From NCBI GenBank assembly GCA_000434235.1, contig FR892000.1, positions 6,156 through 28,386 on the forward strand: a stretch of 22,231 nucleotides of DNA, in the 5' to 3' direction. Below the pieces are notes generated by a model that had not been told where the DNA came from, did no database searches, and saw nothing but the letters and a program-made list of their open reading frames with translations. Of the stretch, positions 8,153 to 17,029 are shown piece by piece (within the stretch, counting starts at the first letter, position 1; each line of letters opens with the position of its first letter). A program made the position numbers and the translations under genes. This DNA is from Alistipes sp. CAG:268. Lineage in GTDB: Bacteria > Bacteroidota > Bacteroidia > Bacteroidales > Rikenellaceae.

Positions 8153-9055
8153 TCAGTGGGCCTCCCGGACGAGGTACTCCTCGATCCGTTCGGGGGTCGT
8201 ATCCTTGAGCACCACGCGTTTCTGCGCGTCGAGCAGGTAGAGCGTCGGCATTGCCTTCAGGTCATAGACCTCCTTGCGTGTGAGTTGTTCCCCCTCGTCG
8301 CGGCCGTCGATCCAGCCCGGCGGGACGGACTCCTGCTCCCGTGTGCCGTTTCCGCCCGTCACGTCCACCGAGAGCAGGCGCAGCCGTCCGTCTTCCAGCC
8401 GCCGGTTGAGCACCGGTGATTCGGCAAGCTGCCGTTTCACGCGGCGGCAGTCGTCGCACTCCGGGTCGTTGAAGTAGAGCAGCAGGTAGGGGGCGCCGAT
8501 CTCCGACATCCGGCCGCGGCTTCCGTCGCGGCGCAGGAAGGTGAAGTCGGCGGCCGGATCCCCGGGACGGTTTTTGAGTGCCAGCTCCAGCAGGTAGCGC
8601 GGGCGGATCTTCTCCGTCCGGCTCAATGCGGGGTTGGCCAGTTGGGCGCGCAGCACGAGGATGTAGAGTTCCTCGTTGTGCATCGGCGAGTTGGGTTCGT
8701 AGAGGTATTTGTCCCCGAGCGTGATGAAGTGGTCGAGCATCCGACGGTCGGCTGCAGCCCGGCGGTAGAGCGTATCGACCGCCGCCGGGGCGTTTCCGGC
8801 GTAGGGGAGGATGCTGATGAAATCGACAAATGCCTGCTCGGTGATCTCCGCGCGTTCGATGAGCGACGGGTCCTTGAAGTCGAAGTGGTCCCAGTAGTGC
8901 ACCGAGAGGTAGGCGGCCCGGTCCTCGGGTGCTGTGAGCACGGCCGGGATGTCGGGCAGCCGGAACGGAACGGGTGTTGCGGGGGCCTGTGCCCGGGCAT
9001 TGCAGGCACCTGCCAGGGCAAAGAGGCCGGTGAGGAGGTAGAGTGCGGTTTTCAT
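8153..9055 (-). CDS. DUF5106/thioredoxin-like exported protein (300 aa)
   Basis: The protein has an N-terminal signal (MKTALYLLTGLFALAGAC). Either cleavage after ARA or lipidation at C18 is possible, and the lipobox is imperfect. Residues ~35-165 resemble the helical DUF5106 domain found in front of thioredoxin folds in Bacteroidetes. Residues ~165-298 form a thioredoxin-like domain with the redox motif PECDDC (C200, C203) and a cis-proline candidate, P270, in AMPTLYLLD. Expected role is thiol-disulfide exchange in the periplasm or at the outer membrane. It sits after the pilus-operon terminator and has no obvious promoter in the 108-bp gap, so it may depend on read-through. A link to disulfides in the pilus tip proteins is only a guess. 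Confidence 0.8.
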   Translation of the reverse strand: MKTALYLLTGLFALAGACNARAQAPATPVPFRLPDIPAVLTAPEDRAAYLSVHYWDHFDFKDPSLIERAEITEQAFVDFISILPYAGNAPAAVDTLYRRAAADRRMLDHFITLGDKYLYEPNSPMHNEELYILVLRAQLANPALSRTEKIRPRYLLELALKNRPGDPAADFTFLRRDGSRGRMSEIGAPYLLLYFNDPECDDCRRVKRQLAESPVLNRRLEDGRLRLLSVDVTGGNGTREQESVPPGWIDGRDEGEQLTRKEVYDLKAMPTLYLLDAQKRVVLKDTTPERIEEYLVREAH

Positions 9056-9072
9056 GTGTCGCGTGTCCGGTC

Positions 9073-9102
9073 AAAAACTCCGGGCGTCCGTGCGCCCGGA
9101 GT
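9073..9102 (-). terminator. Rho-independent terminator of the pilus operon
   Basis: A perfect 10-bp GC-rich stem (9077-9086 with 9093-9102) encloses a 6-nt loop. On the minus strand it is followed by five T residues (complement of 9073-9077). It lies 62 bp past the stop of the last pilus gene. Confidence 0.85.
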
Positions 9103-9163
9103 CTTCGATGCGGGATTCCATTTCATGTCTCTCCGGGGCATATTCCGCGCTCCGGTTCTGTCG

Positions 9164-12100
9164 TTATTCGTTTGCAGCGGGTTCGAGCACGATGTCGGGG
9201 GCTGCGAAGAGGCCGGCGAGGTTCGGATAGCTGCGGTGATAGACATTGCCGTTGTCGTCCTCGTAATGCAGTTCGACCTCGTCCGTGTACCAGTTAAATG
9301 TATACTCCTTGCGCAGGCGCAGTTCGTAGCGGCCGTCGGCAGTGACCGTTATCGAACCGATGCGGCTGTTGTTCCGTGTCCGTTCGAACGAGACGAAGGC
9401 GTTGCGCGGTACGTTGTATTCGCCTCCTGCCTGGTCCGTATAGCGGAGCGATCCCTCGATCGAGGCGTTCGAGACGTTGAACGTCTTGGCGAAGAAGACC
9501 ACCTGCTCCTCGTTCGACGAGATGACGATATCACCGGCACTTACGATGCTGCTCGTGCGGAAGGGCAGCGTCTTGCGCTCTCCGCTCTGGTCCACGCCGC
9601 CGGGGGTCGTGTCCTGGCGGAGGGCCGAGCCGGTGCCGTAGTTGCGTTCGGTGTCTCGGTCGGCATCCACCGTGTAGATGAAGCGTCCCGCCCGGTCGGG
9701 ATCGGCCTTGAGTTTGCCGGCATCGAGGAGGCAGGCGGCCAGCCGGGCCTGGTCGATCTCCAGCATCGGGGCGTCGATGTAGATGTCGAACGCCTCGCCG
9801 AACGGATCGACCGACTTGTCGTCCGATCCGCGGAAACTCGTTATGTCGAGGGTAATGTCCACCTGCTGCGAGGGCTCGTAGCTCCAGGTCAGGGGCGTGA
9901 CCTCCTCTTCGGAGTCGTTCGAGGTGTCCGATCCTTCGCCGTTCACGCGCGCGGCGAAACGGAAGGGGTTGTAGTTGGCCAGCTCGAAGGTGACCGAGCG
10001 GTAGGAGTTGCCGATGTAGTTGCCTTCGGCATCCCCGTTTTCGGGCAGTGCGGCGGGCGATCCGGTCTGGTTCGAGGCGATGCGCACCACCTCGGCACTC
10101 TTCGCCCGGTTCGTCTTCATGTAGATGGAGTAGCGGCCGGTCCCGGCTGCCGGATTCTGCGGGTTGCGCGGCTGGAACATCACGACGCGCCCTCCGGTGG
10201 ACCACAGTTCTTCGTTGATCTCGTAGAACGAGCAGTCGAACGCATCGACGCCGGCCAGGGACTCCTCACCGTCTTCGTAATGGTCCAGATGCTGCGAGTA
10301 GAGCAGGAACTCGTCGTTCACCCCGGCGTTGAACGGCCGATCGTCGGCATTGTTCTTCATGACCATGTCGAACTGCACGTTGGCATGGAGCTTCTGGGGC
10401 ACCAGCCGGTAGTAGATCGTCTCGTCGATCGGGTAGTTCTCGCTGCCCGGGTTTTCGGCATTGTACTCCTCCAGACCTTCCACCGTGATGGTGTACTGGT
10501 CTTCGGAGAAGGTGAAGGTCTTTGTCAGGCTCTCGAAGTGCCCGGCTTCCAGGATGATTGTTCCCTCCTCGTTGTCCCCCTGGTTGAGGACGTTCTCGAA
10601 GTAGATGCGCTGCACGCCGGGGGCCGTGGCCTCGTAGACATACTTGTACCCGATGCCGTTCGGGGCGCCGTAGCCCGCTTCGCCTTCGCTGATGACCGGG
10701 AGCGAAACGCCGGCTGCCGAGCGGATGTCCAGCTCGTTCGAGCTGACCAGCACGCGCAGCGGGAACAACTCCGCGGGACAGTTCTCCGGGATGGTGAACA
10801 TCACCGTCACGTGGGCCCGGTTTGCTGTGGGATCGTTCTCGTCGATATGGCCCCATACGCGGGTTCCGACCCATGCGGGCGTGAACTGCTGCTCCTTGAT
10901 GGTGATCACCTTGATCTTGCGCTGCAGCTTGCCCTTCTTCACGAGCAGCGTGCCCTCCAGTTTCTCGTTGTCACCCAGCGGGAGGAGCGAGATGCGGATG
11001 CTTCCCTCGCCCGCGCCCTCCACGATCTGGAACGAGTTGTCGGCATTCGGCCCGGCGACGCGGTTGTCGTCCAGCCACGAGACCTCGGGCTTGTCGTCCT
11101 GCGTGATCTGTGTCCCGTTCTTGCCCGTCAGCGTGTAGGAGAGCGTGTAGGTGTTTCCCGCGTCGCTTTCGCTCAGGACGTAGTTGGTCTGTGCGACCGT
11201 GAGGATGTAGTTCTGGTCCTCGACCTCGTTCACGTCGTCCGAGATGGAGATCCACACGTTGTTGGTCGCAGCGGCCGTCGTGGCCTCCTCGAAGGTCGTC
11301 TGTCCGAAGGCGAGCTCGCCCCGGATGTTAAGCTTGTAGTGGAAGTTGCGGCGCAGAAGCAGCTGTTCGCCTGCTTCATCGAGCAGCAGCACGCGGTAGT
11401 ACCGGTCCCCGTCCGCCCCCTCGGAGGGAAGGTGTCCGCGGATGATGACGCTGACCGGATCGTCGGCCCGGTTCTCGCTCTCGAAGATGTACTGGTCGTC
11501 GGCCGTCGAGACATCCATGATGTCGCTCATCTTGGCATCGTTGATCGGCAGCGTGACGAACGCCTCGTCGCCGGGCCATGTGAAGTCGAACCCTTTCTCG
11601 GGGTGGAAGGGCGCCACCGTGCCGAAGGCGTTCGTGTTGTAGGGTACGAATCCCGTCACCTCGAGCCACTGGTTGTCGGGGTTGGCGATCGAGATTCTTG
11701 CGTGGTTGCGGATCATCTCGACCGTGTTTCCGGCAGCGGCCAGCTGCTCGTCGATGCTGCGGTCATCGTCGGGAGCGCAGGCGAATCGGGCCCAGTAGAT
11801 CATCCGGCCCGACGATCCCTCGAGGACGGACATTACCTCGGCTTCCGAGTGGCTGCGGAAGTCGTCCTCCTGAAACTCCGACATGTTCTGGTTGGCCAGG
11901 AAGTGGATCGTCCGCGTGTTTTCGGGCACCACGGCACTGAATGTACCCGTCTCCGAGCTCTGGGCCGAGAGATCGGCCGTTGCGGTGGAGATGAACAGCC
12001 CGAAGGAGTCGAAGCAGAAAAGCGTCATGTTCTGCACGCCGTTGCCGTCGGGGTCCACCGAGCGGGTGACGACCTCCTGCATGGCCGGGATCTCGGCGTC

Positions 12101-12232
12101 GAAGCGCAGGGCGACATAGCCGTCGGGCACCCGGTCGGGTGTGGCTGTTGCGGTCCGGTCCTGCTGGCAGGCGTTCAGTGCGGCCAGTATTCCGAGTGCA
12201 GCCGTTGCTGCACGTATCACTCTTTTTATCAT
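9164..12232 (-). CDS. Large fimbrillin-like lipoprotein, probable pilus tip component (1022 aa)
   Basis: The start at 12232 begins a lipoprotein signal with a good lipobox (LNAC, C22). Residues ~38-120 read like the first strands of Mfa/FimA-type fimbrillins (YVALRFDAE, FCFDSFGLFIS, TIHFLANQNM), and the whole resembles DUF4906-type Bacteroidales proteins. An Arg-Ser candidate processing site (VVTR|SV, R57) sits where type V pilins are cut before polymerisation. The rest is a long series of beta-rich, probably Ig-like segments with no enzymatic motif that I recognise. It is the last and largest gene of the pilus operon, 28 bp after the 741-aa gene. A tip or accessory adhesin is the most likely role. 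The domain name is from memory of family patterns and needs a profile search. Confidence 0.72.
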   Translation of the reverse strand: MIKRVIRAATAALGILAALNACQQDRTATATPDRVPDGYVALRFDAEIPAMQEVVTRSVDPDGNGVQNMTLFCFDSFGLFISTATADLSAQSSETGTFSAVVPENTRTIHFLANQNMSEFQEDDFRSHSEAEVMSVLEGSSGRMIYWARFACAPDDDRSIDEQLAAAGNTVEMIRNHARISIANPDNQWLEVTGFVPYNTNAFGTVAPFHPEKGFDFTWPGDEAFVTLPINDAKMSDIMDVSTADDQYIFESENRADDPVSVIIRGHLPSEGADGDRYYRVLLLDEAGEQLLLRRNFHYKLNIRGELAFGQTTFEEATTAAATNNVWISISDDVNEVEDQNYILTVAQTNYVLSESDAGNTYTLSYTLTGKNGTQITQDDKPEVSWLDDNRVAGPNADNSFQIVEGAGEGSIRISLLPLGDNEKLEGTLLVKKGKLQRKIKVITIKEQQFTPAWVGTRVWGHIDENDPTANRAHVTVMFTIPENCPAELFPLRVLVSSNELDIRSAAGVSLPVISEGEAGYGAPNGIGYKYVYEATAPGVQRIYFENVLNQGDNEEGTIILEAGHFESLTKTFTFSEDQYTITVEGLEEYNAENPGSENYPIDETIYYRLVPQKLHANVQFDMVMKNNADDRPFNAGVNDEFLLYSQHLDHYEDGEESLAGVDAFDCSFYEINEELWSTGGRVVMFQPRNPQNPAAGTGRYSIYMKTNRAKSAEVVRIASNQTGSPAALPENGDAEGNYIGNSYRSVTFELANYNPFRFAARVNGEGSDTSNDSEEEVTPLTWSYEPSQQVDITLDITSFRGSDDKSVDPFGEAFDIYIDAPMLEIDQARLAACLLDAGKLKADPDRAGRFIYTVDADRDTERNYGTGSALRQDTTPGGVDQSGERKTLPFRTSSIVSAGDIVISSNEEQVVFFAKTFNVSNASIEGSLRYTDQAGGEYNVPRNAFVSFERTRNNSRIGSITVTADGRYELRLRKEYTFNWYTDEVELHYEDDNGNVYHRSYPNLAGLFAAPDIVLEPAANE

Positions 12233-12260
12233 GGTCCTTGCGGTTTTGATTCACCCGGGG

Positions 12261-14486
12261 TCAGTCGCCCGTTTGGTTGGTATAGGCATCGCGGATGCAG
12301 CGGATAGCTTGAGAAGAGGTTTGTGAGGGATCTGGGTTTGTTACCAATCCATTTGCACACCAATAACTTTGACCGGCCAATACTTCGTCCATGGCTTCGG
12401 AGTCGTTCTGGAATTTCATGATGATCTCCAACTCGGCGCGGGTCGGAAGCCGCCAGTCGCGCAGGTGCACCGTTTGACCGTTCTTGTCCTTGTATACCTC
12501 GACATACTGCTCGCAGTGGCTGGCAGCGATATCCACGTTGCTTACGGACTGAACTGCACCCAGCTGCGAGGCGATCATGAACGACGGCGAGACGAGCTCA
12601 GCGTTGTCGGCACCGGGGTCGGTCTTCCCGTCCGTGATTCGGGGTACGCCCAGCGTATATTCGCCCGACGAGGCCGTGATCCGTACGTGGTACATGCGGG
12701 GATTGGCATATGCGCTCCAAACGTCCGAACCGTTCGAGACGTTGTATGTGTAACGATAGGGCGGAAACCAGTTTCCGTTTTCATTCCACCAATAGTAGTA
12801 GATATGGGCCTTTCCCGCATTGGTGCCGGATGTAGCGACCGTTCCGGCAACCTTCGAGCCGAAAAAGCCGGTTTCGGTCTTGCCGTAGCTCCACTGGTTC
12901 CGGTTCCAGGTACAGCCGCAGATCCAGTTCCTGATTCTGGTGTCCGAATCGAACGTCTTTCCATCCACGTCCTGGCCGGCCAGCAGTTCGTAGGTCGTTC
13001 CGCCGAAGTCGTCGCGGTAGGAGTACCAGCCCAGGATGTTGGTGATGTACTCCAGCGGGTACTGTGCGATCGTCACCGTGCGGGTCACGCCATCTTCGTT
13101 GGTCACCTCCAGGTCGATGTAGCGGATCGTGTTGTTGGTCGGCAGCGGGCTGTAGATGTCGATGTTGCCGTTCAGACCCGGATCGGGCGTCGCCGTGATT
13201 CCCATGCCGGCGATGCTCCCTGCGTTGGTCGTCTGCTGCGTCTGCCCGAACTTGTCGGTGTAGTAGACTCGCGTGATCCGGCACTCCACGGCCGACGAGG
13301 AGGCGAAGTAGAGCGTTGTGTTGTCCTCCTCGATGTTGTGCATCTCCATTTCCTTCTTATTGACGGTCAGGTAGATCGGCCGGCTGTCCTCGCCGCCGAT
13401 GTCGATCGTCGTCTCCTCCCACGGCCGGACCGTATAGCTGATGTCGGTCAGCTCCGCGGGAGCCGAGGGATCCGTGGCTCCCGGGGCGTTTACCGTTACC
13501 GTAACTTCGTAGTAGTTATTCCGTTCGAGGGTCTTCGTGCGGCTGACCGGAATCTGGTAGTAGCTGTTCGGGCACTCCGTCTCGGTCTGGTCCTCGGAAT
13601 TGGTGTAGACCATCGGGATGTTCACGACCAGGCGGACCTCCTGCTCCAGGGCGCTGGCGTTCGTCCACTCGTGGGCGTAGGCATAGGCCGTGACGACAAT
13701 CTGGTCAGCATCCCACTGGAAATAGCTCGACGAGTTCAGCTGCGTGTTCCGCAGGTAGGCCGCGCCGTCCACGCCCGCGATGAGCGAGGTGGAGTAGGGC
13801 AGGTTGCGCAGGTAGTAGCCGGCCTGTGTGCCGGAAAGGCTGTTGTCGAAGCGCACGTCGGAACCTTTGTTGATGCGGACGACGATTTTGGCGGCCGCAC
13901 GTCGCAGCATCACCTTCAGTTCGGTGTTGTCCGACGGATTGCCGTTGTAGAGGACGACGGGGGCCGCGGCCGCGGGCTCGGCAGATTCGGTGGCCGGGTA
14001 GGCCACGCCGTCCATCAGGAAGGTCTTCGGGGCGGTCTCGACGTTGGCCAGTCCGGTCATGTGGATCAGCCGGTCCTCCTGCGTCATGGCTCGCAGGGCA
14101 TTCAGGTCGGGCAGCGTCGCGAACTCGTCGGCCGTGTGGGTGCTGTTGGCGATCAGGTAGACCCAGTATGGAGCCTGTGCGTCGAACCCGCTCCTCTGGG
14201 CCGAGAGCGTGATCTTGCCCTGGCGGTCCGGAGTGCCGGTCACCCGTTCATGCCAGACCAGTTCTCCGTCCGCCTCCTTGAATATCACGACATCGAGGTG
14301 ATCGACCGCCACTTCGGCCCCTTCGGCTGTTGCGCGGCTCAGCGGCTGCGATGCCGGGGAGAGATCGAGGATGATGTCGTTGCACTCCGTCCCGCTGTTG
14401 CCCGGGAGGTCGTTCTCCTTGCTGCAGGCGGCCAGCAGCGACAGTGCCGCGCAGCATACGATTGTATGGTATAGAATCCGTTTCAT
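12261..14486 (-). CDS. Fimbrillin-family tip lipoprotein with C-terminal FISUMP/lectin-like domain (741 aa)
   Basis: A lipoprotein signal (SLLAAC, C21; then SKEND) is followed by an Mfa-like fimbrillin region to about residue 360. That region contains a candidate Arg processing site (PLSR|AT, R51) and ends in YTVRPWEETTIDI. A second beta domain follows (PIYLTVNKKEMEMHN). A Tyr/Trp-rich stretch lies at about 562-579. The C-terminus (~600-741) carries DWRLPTRAEL (W678), SYWCANG (C710) and IRCIRD (C730), the pattern of the Fibrobacter-succinogenes major paralogous (FISUMP) domain, which is related to C-type-lectin-like folds. A terminal binding domain on a pilin argues for a tip adhesin. Codons 702-727 are strikingly AT-rich compared with the rest of the gene. 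It lies 6 bp after the 527-aa gene, in the same operon. Confidence 0.82.
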   Translation of the reverse strand: MKRILYHTIVCCAALSLLAACSKENDLPGNSGTECNDIILDLSPASQPLSRATAEGAEVAVDHLDVVIFKEADGELVWHERVTGTPDRQGKITLSAQRSGFDAQAPYWVYLIANSTHTADEFATLPDLNALRAMTQEDRLIHMTGLANVETAPKTFLMDGVAYPATESAEPAAAAPVVLYNGNPSDNTELKVMLRRAAAKIVVRINKGSDVRFDNSLSGTQAGYYLRNLPYSTSLIAGVDGAAYLRNTQLNSSSYFQWDADQIVVTAYAYAHEWTNASALEQEVRLVVNIPMVYTNSEDQTETECPNSYYQIPVSRTKTLERNNYYEVTVTVNAPGATDPSAPAELTDISYTVRPWEETTIDIGGEDSRPIYLTVNKKEMEMHNIEEDNTTLYFASSSAVECRITRVYYTDKFGQTQQTTNAGSIAGMGITATPDPGLNGNIDIYSPLPTNNTIRYIDLEVTNEDGVTRTVTIAQYPLEYITNILGWYSYRDDFGGTTYELLAGQDVDGKTFDSDTRIRNWICGCTWNRNQWSYGKTETGFFGSKVAGTVATSGTNAGKAHIYYYWWNENGNWFPPYRYTYNVSNGSDVWSAYANPRMYHVRITASSGEYTLGVPRITDGKTDPGADNAELVSPSFMIASQLGAVQSVSNVDIAASHCEQYVEVYKDKNGQTVHLRDWRLPTRAELEIIMKFQNDSEAMDEVLAGQSYWCANGLVTNPDPSQTSSQAIRCIRDAYTNQTGD

Positions 14487-14492
14487 CGCGTA

Positions 14493-16031
14493 TCAGATGT
14501 TGGTGGGATCAACCTGTGTGATCACGATCAGTTCGGGCGTGTTGCCACTGTCGGGCCATTCGATGTGGTTGCTGTCGGTCCCGTTGATCAGCAGCAGCTT
14601 GCTCTGGTTCGGATCCCAGGTCGGGGTGTAGGAGACGCCCAGCGATACCGTCCGGCCCACGTTGTCGGGCTTCAGTGCACGTACCGTGATCGTGTACCAG
14701 TTGGCCGAGGCGACGGGCCGCTCTACCGGCAGTCCGTTTTGGTAGACCTTCACTTCGAAGTCGGCGGGCGAGGCATCGAGCAGGGTAGGCAGCCACTCCT
14801 GCCCCGAGGGTGCGGTCATCCGGAAGCGGCACGAGAAGGTGCCCGCAGTCGAGCTTTCGTCGGCGTTGTAATAGACCGTCGGGGTACTCATTGTCTCATT
14901 TTCGAGCGGCAGCACAGGGTTGGTGTAGGTCGGGTAGTTGAACTCCATGTCGTCCCACGGGTCCGTGTCGTCCCAGTCGGCGACGGTGTATTCGACCGTG
15001 ATCTTACCCGAGTTGTTCATCTGGCAGCAGACCGTGTAATAGGTGTTCCGTTCGATGGCGGGCAGGTAGACCAGCCCCGATCGGGCGGTTCCGTCGAATG
15101 CGTAATCGATCCGGAGGATGTTGCCCCCGGCATCGCCCGGCGTCTCCCACGAGGTGCTGCCCCACGGGTTCTCGAACAGGTAGTGCGGCGCGCCGAGCAC
15201 GGGCGTGTAGTTGGCCGGGTCCTTCCGCTCCTCGGGGGATGCGTCGGCCGCCAGTTCGGCGGTTACCTCGTCGTCCGTTACGGGCAACGAGATGTCCACA
15301 TTGCGGGCGCCGACCTCCTTCAGGGTTGCCTCGTCCTGCGGCATGAGGTAGTTCATGTAGCGCGGCCCCTCCTTGAGCAGGGTGAGCCCCGTGACCTGCA
15401 GCGTGCCGGTCTCCCCTGCGGTCTTGGCCGCGAAGACCCCGAGCTTGCCCACCGGGCGCTCCAACTCGAAGGAGACCTTCTGGGCGATCATCGTGTGACC
15501 TTCGTGTCCGGGTGCCTCCTGCGGGTTGTCGCCGGCAAGTTCGGCCAGGTTCACCTCGACCTGCTGCCGGCAGCTCATCGGAAGCCCGTTTTCGGTGTTC
15601 AGCTGGGTGAACGAGAACTCCTTGAGTTGGGCCTCGGTCGTGTTCGGGGTCAGCTGTCCCTGCGTTCCGCCCGGCGTGGACATGGCCTCCTCATTGGCCA
15701 CGACGTAGAAATCGACCGTCTGCGTCGTTTCGGAGTACATCGTCAGGTCCATGAGGAACGTGGCCGGGGCGGTCAGGTCGCCCTCCACGCCGTAGTATCC
15801 GGCCGGCTGCCCTTTTACGAAGGCGTAGACGCGGAGCGAGTGGAGCGCCGATTCCCCGGCTGTCGGGGTGCCGTCGGTCTCCCCGACGGCCTGTGCGTTC
15901 ACGGTCAGTTGCATCGTCACGTTGCGTCTGCCGGAGGGCGCCGGATCGTCGTCCCGGGTGCATCCGGCCTGTCCCAGTCCGAAACAGGCGGCAACGATCG
16001 CCGTCGAGAGTATCTTTTTCAACAATAGCAT
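14493..16031 (-). CDS. Mfa-like fimbrillin lipoprotein, minor pilin/adaptor (512 aa)
   Basis: The frame opens at 16076, but the start at 16031 is preferred. It gives a proper lipoprotein signal (MLLLKKILSTAIVAACFG, lipidated C24, then acidic TRDDD) and leaves an 11-bp gap after the anchor gene instead of an overlap. Residues ~35-370 follow the fimbrillin pattern (SALHSLRVYAFV, FYVVANEEA, then ERNTYYTVCCQM and VEYTVADWDD, the closing strands of Mfa1-type pilins). An extra ~140-residue beta domain (from NPVLPLENE) is appended. No clear TR|A site is present; the nearest basic pair is R35-R36. It probably acts as a minor pilin or adaptor between shaft and tip. The specific position in the pilus is inferred from gene order. 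Confidence 0.8.
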   Translation of the reverse strand: MLLLKKILSTAIVAACFGLGQAGCTRDDDPAPSGRRNVTMQLTVNAQAVGETDGTPTAGESALHSLRVYAFVKGQPAGYYGVEGDLTAPATFLMDLTMYSETTQTVDFYVVANEEAMSTPGGTQGQLTPNTTEAQLKEFSFTQLNTENGLPMSCRQQVEVNLAELAGDNPQEAPGHEGHTMIAQKVSFELERPVGKLGVFAAKTAGETGTLQVTGLTLLKEGPRYMNYLMPQDEATLKEVGARNVDISLPVTDDEVTAELAADASPEERKDPANYTPVLGAPHYLFENPWGSTSWETPGDAGGNILRIDYAFDGTARSGLVYLPAIERNTYYTVCCQMNNSGKITVEYTVADWDDTDPWDDMEFNYPTYTNPVLPLENETMSTPTVYYNADESSTAGTFSCRFRMTAPSGQEWLPTLLDASPADFEVKVYQNGLPVERPVASANWYTITVRALKPDNVGRTVSLGVSYTPTWDPNQSKLLLINGTDSNHIEWPDSGNTPELIVITQVDPTNI

Positions 16032-16042
16032 ATCCTCGGGTC

Positions 16043-16939
16043 TTAGAATTCGGGTTTTACCTGTTCGACATACCATTCGGGAACGCTCACCGTGATCTGC
16101 CCCTCCTTGAATTCGATGCGGATCGGGATGAGCACCTCCTGCTTGGTGCAGTCGATGATCGGGTTGGCGGCGAGGAACTCGGCCAGATTGACCTCGGCGA
16201 GCGGTTCGTCGCCGGACGACTGGCGCAGCCGGACGTTCACGTCTTCGTGGTTCTCGTGCCGCATTATGTTGGTACGGGCCGTCAGCAGGCCGGCCTCGTA
16301 GTCGGTTTCGAGCAAATAGTCGGTGGCTTCGCCCGATACGCGGTTCTCAAAATCGGTAGAGGGCGTGACACCGCAGATTTCGAGCGTAGGCATGGCGCCT
16401 GCGCGTGTCCCCATATCGGGGACTCCGGCAACTTCCACCGAGAGGTCGTAGTGGGAGCTGGCGAATTCGATGACCTTCACCTGGTCCTCTTCGCGTCCCG
16501 TGAACTTCTGCACGGTGTAGGGGGTGGAGGCGTAGTAGAGCGAGTCGTTGCCGGAGACGGTGTTTCCGGCGAGGTAGTCTTCGGCTGCGAACCGCATTTG
16601 GCCGTAGTCGCCCGCGTCGAGTCGGTCTACCTTTGTGTGGTGGGTGTTTCCCAGGCAGATGATCCGGTATTCGCCCGCCTCGAGCGGAGGCAGCAGGGCG
16701 GTGCGGCTTTTGACCTGGTCTTCGGGCAGGACGCTTGAATTGACGCATTGATTCTCCGCGTTGAAGACGTACATCTCCACACGGCAGATCTTGTCGGGGA
16801 AGATCTCCTTGTCGCCGTCGCCCTTGTAGCTGAGCACCAGCTTGTTCGTGCTGAAACAGTCGTCCAGGTCCTCGCGGATGCAGGAGGTCAGGCCGCTGCC
16901 CAGCAGCATCAGGCAGAAAACAATATTCGTCAATTTCAT
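16043..16939 (-). CDS. FimB/Mfa2-type pilus anchor lipoprotein (298 aa)
   Basis: A lipoprotein signal (GSGLTSC, C20) is followed directly by IREDLDDC, the hallmark start of the FimB/Mfa2 family. These proteins stay in the outer membrane, anchor the type V pilus and limit its length. The length matches the family (~300 aa). Two beta-sandwich domains are expected: YVFNAENQCV and AGEYRIICLGN in the first, VPEWYVEQVKPEF closing the second. It lacks an Arg processing site, as expected for an anchor that is not polymerised by strand exchange. It follows the major pilin after a terminator-like hairpin, so it is probably made at a lower level than the shaft subunit. It shares the C-terminal -PEF with the major pilin. 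Confidence 0.9.
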   Translation of the reverse strand: MKLTNIVFCLMLLGSGLTSCIREDLDDCFSTNKLVLSYKGDGDKEIFPDKICRVEMYVFNAENQCVNSSVLPEDQVKSRTALLPPLEAGEYRIICLGNTHHTKVDRLDAGDYGQMRFAAEDYLAGNTVSGNDSLYYASTPYTVQKFTGREEDQVKVIEFASSHYDLSVEVAGVPDMGTRAGAMPTLEICGVTPSTDFENRVSGEATDYLLETDYEAGLLTARTNIMRHENHEDVNVRLRQSSGDEPLAEVNLAEFLAANPIIDCTKQEVLIPIRIEFKEGQITVSVPEWYVEQVKPEF

Positions 16940-16969
16940 GGTTCTGTTCTTAAATCGCGTTATGTCGTC

Positions 16970-17014
16970 AAAAAGGGAGCGGGGGAGGGAGGAGATTGCC
17001 TGCCCTCCCCGCTC
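16970..17014 (-). terminator. Terminator/attenuator between major pilin and anchor genes
   Basis: GC-rich arms at 16977-16989 and 17003-17014 pair over 12 bp with one bulged G around a 13-nt loop. On the minus strand the stem is followed by CCC and five T residues (complement of 16970-16974). It sits in the 90-bp gap between two genes of one operon. Partial termination here would give many shaft subunits per anchor. Confidence 0.7.
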
Positions 17015-17029
17015 GGATTGTCACTCTGT

